Shown here piece by piece: positions 16,154-23,878 of a DNA stretch of 26,681 nucleotides. Each line of letters opens with the position of its first letter. The stretch's first letter is position 1. The translations under genes and the position numbers were made by a program. The notes under the pieces are model-generated. The model saw only the letters and a program-made list of their open reading frames with translations, did not search any database and had not been told where the DNA came from. Origin of the DNA: Methylotenera sp. (GTDB lineage Bacteria > Pseudomonadota > Gammaproteobacteria > Burkholderiales > Methylophilaceae); the NCBI GenBank assembly GCA_013816325.1, contig JACDEP010000008.1:1-26681 (forward strand), given 5' to 3'.

Positions 16154-17830
16154 ATGCTAAGTTTTATCAATACAAACAATTTGTGGCTCATCGCGATAGC
16201 GCTAGTCGTTGCCTTTTTTTCTTCCGTAGCCTCCTTTCGCCTTGCGACGGATTTATGGTTTAACAAACCTGACCATGCAAAGTTATGGTTATGGATAGGT
16301 GTAGCGGTTACCACCCTAGGTGCATGGTTTATTCATGCGGTTTGCGTCTATACGGTAGATGGCAAACCCGTGATGGTGTTGCTCACTACCTCACTTTGCA
16401 TTACCAGCCTGATATTAGTGACTTTGATCATTTCTATGCTGGACCTGTTTTTAAGGTCAAGTAAATCATCTTCCCCGCATTCCCGTGAGAACCTGTCGCA
16501 AATGGCCATGGTGGATACCTTGACGCAATTACCTAACCGCCGGGCATTAATGCAACATTTGGATGCTGCCACCCGCAGGAGTGAAAGAACCGGCGCAACT
16601 GTCGCTATTGCTTTTATAGACATTGATAACTTCAAGCAGATTAACGACAGCCTTGGTCACCAGGTTGGCGATGAAGTATTGAAAGAGGTTTCAAAGAAAC
16701 TAATTGCAGCTGTACGTGGTTGTGATGAGATTGCCCGCATAGGTGGCGATGAGTTTGTTGCATTGATTGAAGAGGTAAAGTCAGAAGAAGACTGTGTGAC
16801 TATAGTGGAACGTATGGTCAGTTCCATCCGCGAGGTTTCGATTGCGAACCATTCTGATTGGAACGTAACAGCTTCCATTGGTGTTGCAGTATTTCCTCGG
16901 GATGGTCATATTGATGCGCTAATGAGTGCCGCAGATGCGGCGATGTACCGTGCAAAAAAGGACGGTAAAAATCAGTTCCGTTTCTTTGATGCAGAGATCG
17001 CTTTAGCATCCGACCAGCTTTTGGAAACGCAACATGATCTTAAACATGCTTTGGCAAATGATGAGCTGAGATTGCACTACCAAATCAAAATTGACAGCGT
17101 CACCCGCGAACCAGTCGGCGCTGAGGCATTGCTGCGTTGGGAGCACCCGGTAAAGGGTTTGTTAACGCCCTCAATTTTCATGCCGGCGGCCGAACGCTTT
17201 GGCTTAAGTTATGCAATCAGCAACTGGGTGCTTGAGGAATGTTGCCGCACCTTACATAGACTCAATTTCCAGCACATTCCATTCAGCATCTCCGTTAACC
17301 TGTCAAATCAACAGCTTAGAAACTCCAATCTGGTGAGTGACATCAAGGATATGCTCAAACGTTTTAGCTTGCCTAGCAACTGTATCATGTTCGAGATCAC
17401 CGAATCGGCAGCACTAAAAAACCAGAAATTATTCAATGCGCAATTGCAACGCTTCAAAGAAGCAGGCATCAGTATTGCGATTGATGACTTTGGTACGCAG
17501 CCTTCTAGCCTTGCATATTTGCAAAGCTTGGAAATATCTGAATTAAAGCTAGATCCGGTATTCATCTCAAACATTGATAAAAATCATAAAACCCGCGGCA
17601 TCATTCAAGCCGTCATCGCACTAGCTCATGTACTTGAGTTGAATGTCGTGGCGGAAGGCGTTGAGACAGAAGACCAGCGCAGGATTTTAACCGAATTGGG
17701 ATGTGACCAGATGCAAGGCTTTTTGATCTCACGTCCCGTTCCTGAAGAACAACTGATCCGCTTACTGAAAAAATTAAGTATTCAATTGGAGAGCAGTAGC
17801 GAATTCATTGATGATCTAAAAAATATTTAG
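16154..17830 (+). CDS. Membrane-bound GGDEF-EAL cyclic-di-GMP enzyme
   Basis: 558 residues from the ATG at 16154 (a GTG lies one codon earlier; residue numbers here count from that GTG). Residues about 11-100 hold three or four hydrophobic helices resembling one unit of an MHYT sensor, but the MHYT motif reads IHAV (GAWFIHAVCVY). The diguanylate cyclase domain (about 120-280) has an intact GGDEF at 198-202 and an I-site RGCD at 189-192. The phosphodiesterase domain (about 297-545) has EALLRW at 325-330, and the catalytic E in FEITES, DD in AIDDFG, K in LKLD, E in AEGVE and Q in QGF are all present. Loop 6, normally DFGTGYSS, reads DFGTQPSS. Both activities look possible. It is an isolated gene between dapD and the ArsC-like gene, with no strong ribosome binding site visible. 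Confidence 0.92.
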   Translation: MLSFINTNNLWLIAIALVVAFFSSVASFRLATDLWFNKPDHAKLWLWIGVAVTTLGAWFIHAVCVYTVDGKPVMVLLTTSLCITSLILVTLIISMLDLFLRSSKSSSPHSRENLSQMAMVDTLTQLPNRRALMQHLDAATRRSERTGATVAIAFIDIDNFKQINDSLGHQVGDEVLKEVSKKLIAAVRGCDEIARIGGDEFVALIEEVKSEEDCVTIVERMVSSIREVSIANHSDWNVTASIGVAVFPRDGHIDALMSAADAAMYRAKKDGKNQFRFFDAEIALASDQLLETQHDLKHALANDELRLHYQIKIDSVTREPVGAEALLRWEHPVKGLLTPSIFMPAAERFGLSYAISNWVLEECCRTLHRLNFQHIPFSISVNLSNQQLRNSNLVSDIKDMLKRFSLPSNCIMFEITESAALKNQKLFNAQLQRFKEAGISIAIDDFGTQPSSLAYLQSLEISELKLDPVFISNIDKNHKTRGIIQAVIALAHVLELNVVAEGVETEDQRRILTELGCDQMQGFLISRPVPEEQLIRLLKKLSIQLESSSEFIDDLKNI

Positions 17831-17887
17831 ATTTAATTACCAATGCGTACAGTAAGTACATAATCTCTGCACTTAACCGTAAGCTAC

Positions 17888-17896
17888 TGTTAAAAT
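17888..17896 (+). promoter_or_regulatory. Candidate extended -10 promoter of the ArsC-like / dapE operon
   Basis: TGTTAAAAT has the TG-n-TAnnAT extended -10 form, 34 bases before the first gene's ATG. The -35 region is weak, as is common with extended -10 promoters. The palindrome at 17898-17916 would cover the start of transcription. Confidence 0.45.
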
Positions 17897-17897
17897 A

Positions 17898-17916
17898 CGT
17901 TTTTAGATTAAAAACG
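17898..17916. promoter_or_regulatory. Palindrome at the presumed transcription start of the dapE operon
   Basis: CGTTTTTA (17898-17905), spacer GAT, and TAAAAACG (17909-17916) form a perfect 8-base inverted repeat just after the candidate -10. It could be an operator for a dimeric repressor or a 5' UTR hairpin. It ends 13 bases before the ATG, so it could also affect translation. Confidence 0.45.
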
Positions 17917-17929
17917 CGTTAAATCCCTC

Positions 17930-18277
17930 ATGCAGCTATTCGGCATTCCTAATTGCAGCACCGTTAAAAAAGCCAAGGACTGGTTGCAACATCATAATAT
18001 TGCTTATGAGTTTCATGACTTTAAAAAGAATGGTGTAAACCACACCCTGATTGAAGGTTGGTTAACACAGATGTCTTGGGACAAGCTGGTAAACCGCACT
18101 GGTATGACTTGGCGCAATCTCACCGATGCGGAAAAATCATCAATTCAAGATGCAGATTCTGCACTCAAACTGATGGTAGAAAAATCTTCTGTAATTAAGC
18201 GCCCTATCCTAGTTAAGAATGGCAAAATCATCAGCCTGGGCTTTAACGAAGCCACATACAAAGATCTATTATCATGA
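17930..18277 (+). CDS. ArsC/Spx family reductase-like protein (YffB-like)
   Basis: 115 residues of the thioredoxin-fold ArsC/Spx family. The single active-site-type cysteine is C9 in FGIPNCSTVKKA, and the family tail IKRPILVKNGKIISLGFNEATY is clear. It lacks the second redox cysteine of Spx (CxxC). E. coli YffB, a GSH-dependent thiol reductase-like protein, is similar and is likewise encoded directly upstream of dapE. The substrate is unknown; arsenate reduction is not supported by the context. Its TGA overlaps the dapE start (ATGA), so translation is coupled. The start at 17930 follows the palindrome and has little ribosome binding site. Confidence 0.88.
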   Translation: MQLFGIPNCSTVKKAKDWLQHHNIAYEFHDFKKNGVNHTLIEGWLTQMSWDKLVNRTGMTWRNLTDAEKSSIQDADSALKLMVEKSSVIKRPILVKNGKIISLGFNEATYKDLLS

Positions 18278-19428
18278 ATAACTATATATCTAGCAAAACC
18301 CTAGAACTCGCCATGGATCTGCTCTCCCGTCGTTCTAATACACCGGAAGATGCTGGTTGTCAGGAGTTAATGATTTCACGGCTAGAACCGCTTGGTTTCA
18401 AGATAGAACGAATGCGCTTTGGCGATGTAGATAATTTTTATGCTAGACGTGGCCCCTCAGGCCCTTTACTGGTATTTGCGGGTCATACCGATGTAGTCCC
18501 TACCGGACCCTTAGACAAATGGCTCACGCCACCTTTTGAACCGACTATTAAAGACGACATGCTGTATGCACGCGGTGCAGCAGACATGAAAACCTCATTG
18601 GCAGCTTTCATTACAAGCATTGAAGAATTTGTCGCAGAAAACCCGAGCCATGCCGGCTCTATTGGTTTATTGATTACTTCTGACGAAGAAGGCGTAGCGG
18701 TCGACGGCACATTCAAAGTAGTAGAAGCCTTGAAAGCACGCGGGGAAATGATCGATTATTGCATCGTTGGCGAGCCGACCAGTAATAAAGTCGTGGGCGA
18801 CATGATCAAGAATGGCCGCCGCGGCTCACTCTCCGGCAAGCTCACCGTTAAAGGCGTTCAAGGCCATATCGCTTACCCGCACTTGGTAAAGAATCCTATC
18901 CATATGGTAGCGCCAGCGATAAAAGATATGGTAGAAACCGTGTGGGATAAAGGTAATGAATATTTCCCGCCAACTTCATGGCAAATTTCCAATATGAACG
19001 GCGGCACCGGTGCTACCAATGTAGTGCCCGGTGAAGTAGAAATCCTTTTCAATTTCCGGTTCTGTCCGGAGCTCAATGGTCAAGGTAGTACCGAGCAAAA
19101 CTTGAAAGAGCGGGTACATGCCATTTTAGATAAACATACCCTGAATTACGATTTAGAGTGGGAATACTCACCACCTTACATCACGCCGCGTGGCAACCTG
19201 GTAGAAGCCATTAGTGCCGCCATTGAAAGCTGTTATGGCGTTGCCCCAGAATTATCTACCACCGGCGGCACCTCTGACGGACGCTTCATTGCTGATATTT
19301 GCAAACAAGTGATCGAATTCGGGCCATTAAATGCGACGATTCACAAATTGAATGAATGTGTAGGCGTAGCGGATATTGAACCGCTTAAAGAAACCTACAA
19401 ACTCACGATGCAAGCACTCATCGCTTAG
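18274..19428 (+). CDS. dapE: Succinyl-diaminopimelate desuccinylase
   Basis: 384-residue M20-family di-zinc peptidase-like enzyme that releases LL-diaminopimelate from N-succinyl-LL-diaminopimelate, a step after DapD. The metal and catalytic residues are present: H71 and D73 (FAGHTDVVP), D104 (RGAADMK), the general base E138 with E139 (TSDEEG), E167 (VGEPTS) and H357 (ATIHKLNE). The dimerisation lid sits between (KLTVKGVQGHIAYPHL, NMNGGTGATNVVPG). DapE rather than ArgE is supported by PTGPLDKW, GEPTS and TSDGRFIAD. The start overlaps the upstream ArsC-like gene by four bases; prmB begins 38 bases after its stop. Confidence 0.95.
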   Translation: MNNYISSKTLELAMDLLSRRSNTPEDAGCQELMISRLEPLGFKIERMRFGDVDNFYARRGPSGPLLVFAGHTDVVPTGPLDKWLTPPFEPTIKDDMLYARGAADMKTSLAAFITSIEEFVAENPSHAGSIGLLITSDEEGVAVDGTFKVVEALKARGEMIDYCIVGEPTSNKVVGDMIKNGRRGSLSGKLTVKGVQGHIAYPHLVKNPIHMVAPAIKDMVETVWDKGNEYFPPTSWQISNMNGGTGATNVVPGEVEILFNFRFCPELNGQGSTEQNLKERVHAILDKHTLNYDLEWEYSPPYITPRGNLVEAISAAIESCYGVAPELSTTGGTSDGRFIADICKQVIEFGPLNATIHKLNECVGVADIEPLKETYKLTMQALIA

Positions 19429-19466
19429 CCATATAAATTCATCGCTTAACTACAGAAACTCAATGA

Positions 19467-20363
19467 ATGACAACTCCACAAATCACTGAAGAACTAATTA
19501 CTATCCGCGATTGGCTGCGCTATGCAGTAAGCCAGTTTGAAGCCTCTGACATCTTTTTTGGCCACGGGACAGATAATGCCTATGATGAAGCTGTTTGGCT
19601 CATCCTAAGCGCATTGCATTTACCTCATGACACCCTGAATAATTTCCTGGATGCACGCTTAACTACTGCTGAGCGCAACAAAGTTGCCGCCTTTATCGAT
19701 CAGCGCATTACCCTGCATAAACCTACGGCTTATCTAGTGAAAGAAGCGTGGTTGCAAGGCTTTAAGTTCTATGTAGATGAACGTGTGATTGTGCCGCGTT
19801 CTTTTATTGCCGAATTGCTCAGCGAAGATTTAAGCCCTTGGATCGAGTTTCCTGAAATGATCACAAGCGCTGCTGATATCTGCACAGGCAGCGGCTGCTT
19901 AGGCATTTTACTCGCCAATAGTTTCCCCAACGCTATGATTGACGTTGTTGACATTTCGCAAGACGCGATTGATGTAGCCAATATCAACATCCAGAACTAC
20001 GGTCTGCAAGCGCAGGTCCAGGCACTTAAATCAGATATGTTTACAGCCTTACATGGCAATAAATATGACTTAATCATAAGCAACCCGCCCTATGTAGATG
20101 CGCCTTCTATGGCAATGCTACCGCCAGAATATCGCAATGAACCGCAATTAGCCTTGGGCAGCGGTCCTGCGGGCTTAGATCATACGCACACTATTCTGCG
20201 CGAAGCGGCTCATTACTTAAATGACGAAGGCTTGCTTATCGTCGAGATTGGCCATAACCGCGAGGCCTTGTTAGAAGCCTACCCGGAATTACCATTTACC
20301 TGGTTGGAAGTCTCATCGGGTAATCAGTTTGTATTCATGCTGACCAAATCGCAGCTGCTTTAA
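19467..20363 (+). CDS. prmB: 50S ribosomal protein L3 N(5)-glutamine methyltransferase
   Basis: 298-residue class I SAM methyltransferase of the HemK/PrmB group, which methylates the glutamine side chain of ribosomal protein L3. The N-terminal helical domain includes DWLRYAVSQFEASDIFFGHGTDNAYDE in spirit, with the PrmB-type GTDNAYDEAVWL. The SAM site is DICTGSGCLGI (137-147), and the substrate motif NPPYVD is at 206-211. LPPEYRNEPQLALGSGPAGLDH follows, as in PrmB. PrmB is favoured over PrmC by the GTDNA motif and the YVD continuation. It follows dapE by 38 bases and is probably in the same transcript; the start ATG has no strong ribosome binding site. Confidence 0.92.
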   Translation: MTTPQITEELITIRDWLRYAVSQFEASDIFFGHGTDNAYDEAVWLILSALHLPHDTLNNFLDARLTTAERNKVAAFIDQRITLHKPTAYLVKEAWLQGFKFYVDERVIVPRSFIAELLSEDLSPWIEFPEMITSAADICTGSGCLGILLANSFPNAMIDVVDISQDAIDVANINIQNYGLQAQVQALKSDMFTALHGNKYDLIISNPPYVDAPSMAMLPPEYRNEPQLALGSGPAGLDHTHTILREAAHYLNDEGLLIVEIGHNREALLEAYPELPFTWLEVSSGNQFVFMLTKSQLL

Positions 20364-20424
20364 ACCAATATTTTACAGTGACTTTACCCTCACTCCATTT
20401 TGAAACCCGTAGGTCACATTTATT

Positions 20425-21579
20425 TTGAACACAGAACAAACCATTACCCAAACCATTAGCTGGACCGAAGCCAATAAGGAAAAATCCAGCGTCTGGCACT
20501 CAGAGAACAATGCGCCGGTACCAAAGCGCGTGCAAATCGCCGACGACACCATCAAGGCAGATGCTGCCTATAAACTTTGCTGCGAAGGCACTGCGTTACT
20601 TTGGCGCGGTGATTTCCAAAATGCCAAACTGTTTATGCAAGCATTGTCACGCAGGATAGACCGCCCACATAAAAGGCCAAAAAAAGCACCGGCCAATATG
20701 ACCGAGGCCTTTCATTTACACCGCCAGGCACAATCGCAAAAAGCCCGTATCTTAGGCATGCTGGTCATTGAAGTGGGCGTGGGCTATAACATTAATTTAC
20801 GCCGCGCACCGGATGTAAAAGCTGCTTGCGAGCACGCTTACGGCAAAAGCACCCATTCATTCGTCGTTTCTTTACGTGAGATTTTAGGCTTGGTCGGCGC
20901 TTATGAGTGGAGCAAAAATGGCGTCGATATCAGTGTCATCAACAACAAGATATTTCCTAGTTATGGCGTATTCTCGCCCATTCGCGGCGAATACCTGGAT
21001 TTGGTTGATGTGGCGCCGCTACCTAAGCCTTGTAATCTAGCATTTGATATCGGCACTGGTACTGGTGTGTTGGCGGCAATCCTAGCGAACCGTGGTGTTA
21101 CCAACGTCATCGCTACTGATAACTCGCACCGCGCTTTGGATTGTGCACTAAAGAACATCACCAAACTAGATATGAAGAATGCAGTAAAAATCGTAGAAGC
21201 GGATTTATTCCCAAACAGCGAATACGGTAAGGCAGATTTAATCGTCTGCAATCCACCATGGTTGCCAGCGCACCCAAGTTCAGCATTGGAATCAGCCGTT
21301 TACGATGACAAAAGCAAAATGCTCAAAGGCTTTATCCATGGTTTGGCTGCGCATTTAAATAATGATGGTGAAGGCTGGCTAGTATTATCTGACTTTGCCG
21401 AGCATCTAGGCTTACGCACTCGCGAAGAATTATTGGGCTGGATAACCGCATCGGGCCTGAATGTGATCGAACGTCTCGATACGAAAGCTAAACACAGTAA
21501 AACGCTAGATGTCAGCGATCCTCTTCACACAGCCCGCAAAGCTGAGGTTACTTCATTATGGCGATTAAGCAAGCAATAA
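20425..21579 (+). CDS. Class I SAM-dependent methyltransferase, substrate unknown
   Basis: 384 residues from a TTG start with AGGT about 12 bases upstream. The N-terminal half (1-190) is helical and basic (RRIDRPHKRPKKAP at about 76-89) and may bind nucleic acid or protein; I do not recognise it as a named domain. The catalytic half has the SAM motif FDIGTGTGVLAAIL (207-220) and NPPWLP (276-281). NPP[YF/W] motifs mark methyltransferases acting on exocyclic amino groups or glutamine amides, such as PrmB, RsmC and RlmG. The end has a DPLHTARKAEVTSLW stretch. It lies 61 bases after prmB on the same strand and is likely part of the same operon, but its target is unknown. Confidence 0.82.
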   Translation: MNTEQTITQTISWTEANKEKSSVWHSENNAPVPKRVQIADDTIKADAAYKLCCEGTALLWRGDFQNAKLFMQALSRRIDRPHKRPKKAPANMTEAFHLHRQAQSQKARILGMLVIEVGVGYNINLRRAPDVKAACEHAYGKSTHSFVVSLREILGLVGAYEWSKNGVDISVINNKIFPSYGVFSPIRGEYLDLVDVAPLPKPCNLAFDIGTGTGVLAAILANRGVTNVIATDNSHRALDCALKNITKLDMKNAVKIVEADLFPNSEYGKADLIVCNPPWLPAHPSSALESAVYDDKSKMLKGFIHGLAAHLNNDGEGWLVLSDFAEHLGLRTREELLGWITASGLNVIERLDTKAKHSKTLDVSDPLHTARKAEVTSLWRLSKQ

Positions 21580-21674
21580 ATTGAATACTTACCATGGGCT
21601 ATAAAGGTCTAACAGGTTTTGCTTAATTAAATGACTACTATGTGCTCAAGTGACTGAAATCAAAAGTATGTTAT

Positions 21675-21706
21675 AAATTCTAGTTTTTTATCAATCTAGG
21701 ATTTTT
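21675..21706. terminator. Candidate terminator between the methyltransferase and the tandem secreted genes
   Basis: AAATTCTAG (21675-21683) pairs with CTAGGATTT (21696-21704, one G-T pair) across a 12-base loop, followed by T residues. It lies in the 149-base convergent gap and could act on the plus strand; stability is low because the stem is AT-rich. Confidence 0.35.
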
Positions 21707-21728
21707 GCAGGATTAAGCAGAGCTTTTT

Positions 21729-23819
21729 TTAATCTCCAACAACAAAAGTTGTACCAGCGTAGACACCTTGAAATTTACTAATGGGTTTACCTGTCCACAT
21801 TACCGAATCATTGTTTAAACCAGCATAGCTAGGGTCTTTTTGCTCGTAGGGATAATATTTATTACTACTCATTATGACGGTTTTGGTTACACCAGCACCT
21901 GATACTTGAGGTAAGCGAGTGCCTGTAGCAATTACAGCCACCAAATTTGCACCAGGCTCTTTAATTAAATTCCATCGAACAGGTTCTGATCCACTCAATA
22001 TTAAGACTAATGGCTGATGTGATTTTTTTACAATCACATTGATACCAGACGGGGATCGATCTTTACTTTCATGTACACCAATAGCTTCAACTTTAGCATT
22101 AACAGGTATATTACCTAACATTCGATTAGTAACGTTGAAAATGGCTTGCCTTCTTGCTTCATTTGCAATCGCATCATAGTTATTGCCAGAAAATGGCGCA
22201 CCAGGTACAGACGAAGCTTCTGAAGCCTTAAATGCAGACCCCAGATTAACTTGGCTTTGCTGGATACGCAGCTGGTCCAGCAATATCTTCTCCTTTAACT
22301 CAGTTAAATTTGTATTTGATGACCCATTAATTCCCATTTTCTGCTGTATGCGACTAATATCCTCTGCAGCTTTCAAGGCATTATCACTTGCTTTAGCTAT
22401 TCTTTCTGCCGTTTCCAATTCTGCTAGTTGTTTTTCAAGCCTATACCCTGTAATAATAGTTTCTAGTCTTTCTGGTTTACCCACTTGCACTTCGTCACCA
22501 ATCCATAGCTTTTTATTTTCTTTTCGTATAAAACCTATACGTCCATTTAATGCGGAAATGTCACCCACACTGGCTTCAATCGTTACAATTGGTGATAATG
22601 TTGAGTCTTTTACATTAAATACCCATGATTTTTTAGCACGTTCCCCACTAGAAATATTAATGTAAGAATCAACCAAAAGTGTTTCTTCACTAAGTTTGGC
22701 GTACCTATCCAAGAAAAGCTCTGCTGTTTCAAATACTTTTTCTTCGCCAGTCTTAAGATCGAATAACATATAATTTCGATCTCCAGTTGCAAATGCAATT
22801 GATTTGCCATTAAGCATAAGTGTCGGTGCTAAATAGCCAATGCCTTTACCTTTCGACTTAATGCTGAATTTTTTAATAACTGAACCATAAATTTCATTTG
22901 AGGTACGTGCATATTCAACTAAGGAAAACTCTGTGTAGTCTCCAATAAGCACATGAGTCGGTGTTTCGCTCACTTGCAAAGCCCAAGGTATTGAATTGGC
23001 AAAAACAGTGGAATAAGACTTTATTTGACCTGTTTTAAAATCGATTAAGCTGAATGGATCCTCCCTATTAGCATCATTCTTTATAGTACTTTTGACGATA
23101 GCGACCTGTATTTCTGGCAGCCAAACGTAAATCTGATTCATATCTTTGGCTAGCCATAGCTCCTGCCCCGTTTCATTATCTAAAAAACGAATTTCTCTAT
23201 TTTGCACAGGAATAGCCAAGATTCTGCCATTGGGAGAAAGTGAAAAGCTGGCACTTGAAGCATCGGGCATAGTTGGTAAGCTGGCTAATTTTTTACCACT
23301 TGGAATTTCAACTGAAATAAAATCATTACTTGAGCTTTTAAGAACAGCAACGCCTGCTTTTGAAGCTACCTGACCCATGGTCAGTCCCACACCACTAGAA
23401 TCATTAATGATAGAAGGAGCCCCTAACTTAACAATCGGTCTTAATGCAGGTTGTGCAAGACGGTAGCTAACCTGCGTTATTCCTATTAGCTGCTTTAATT
23501 CTTCATCTTGCCCTCTAAAGCAGGCAACATCAATATCTAGCTTTTTAATTTTATTTATTGAATCAAAACGACTTATTGAATTTCCTTGCATACATTTAAG
23601 TGCTCTTAATTCAAGCTTGGATCTATAGTTACTTTCAAATGATTTTAATGAAGCATCGTCTTTAGGAATTAGTGCTTGTAGATTTTCAAGTGAAATACGA
23701 ACTTCAGAACTCGGAAGAAACGCCTTGTTGATTTTTTCTTCTGGCGACAAATGGGCATCTACTAACCAACCAAGAATAAGGGCACCTACGAGCAGACAAC
23801 ACCCAATTAATTTATACAT
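21729..23819 (-). CDS. Secreted propeller-like protein of unknown function, tandem paralogue 2
   Basis: 696 residues from the ATG at 23819, chosen because it opens a normal signal peptide (MYKLIGCCLLVGALILGW, cleavage near VDA, residue 21) after AGAGAAA; an ATG nine codons earlier gives a charged leader. Visible parts: a helical N-domain (22-130) with C76 and C100; a WD40/quinoprotein-like strand region (about 150-445) with blade-like units such as SFSLSPNGRILAIPV, REIRFLDNETGQELW and YMLFDLKTGEE; a coiled coil (about 452-525) rich in Ala, Glu and Lys; and a C-terminal domain (571-696) with PVNAKVEAIGVHES, QPLVLILSGSEPVRWNL and SKFQGVYAGTTFVVG. The upstream gene is a paralogue. No catalytic motif is seen. 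It is clearly more AT-rich than genes to the left, suggesting transfer. Confidence 0.78.
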   Translation of the reverse strand: MYKLIGCCLLVGALILGWLVDAHLSPEEKINKAFLPSSEVRISLENLQALIPKDDASLKSFESNYRSKLELRALKCMQGNSISRFDSINKIKKLDIDVACFRGQDEELKQLIGITQVSYRLAQPALRPIVKLGAPSIINDSSGVGLTMGQVASKAGVAVLKSSSNDFISVEIPSGKKLASLPTMPDASSASFSLSPNGRILAIPVQNREIRFLDNETGQELWLAKDMNQIYVWLPEIQVAIVKSTIKNDANREDPFSLIDFKTGQIKSYSTVFANSIPWALQVSETPTHVLIGDYTEFSLVEYARTSNEIYGSVIKKFSIKSKGKGIGYLAPTLMLNGKSIAFATGDRNYMLFDLKTGEEKVFETAELFLDRYAKLSEETLLVDSYINISSGERAKKSWVFNVKDSTLSPIVTIEASVGDISALNGRIGFIRKENKKLWIGDEVQVGKPERLETIITGYRLEKQLAELETAERIAKASDNALKAAEDISRIQQKMGINGSSNTNLTELKEKILLDQLRIQQSQVNLGSAFKASEASSVPGAPFSGNNYDAIANEARRQAIFNVTNRMLGNIPVNAKVEAIGVHESKDRSPSGINVIVKKSHQPLVLILSGSEPVRWNLIKEPGANLVAVIATGTRLPQVSGAGVTKTVIMSSNKYYPYEQKDPSYAGLNNDSVMWTGKPISKFQGVYAGTTFVVGD

Positions 23820-23878
23820 ATTTTCTCTTTTTCTAGGTAGCAGCAATCGACATTAATTTGAGTTTGACATTAGACCAT

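Noticed and set aside
17930..18277. Annotation of the ArsC-like gene as an arsenate reductase
   Set aside because: It has only the single N-terminal cysteine, lies next to dapE as yffB does, and there are no arsenic resistance genes nearby.
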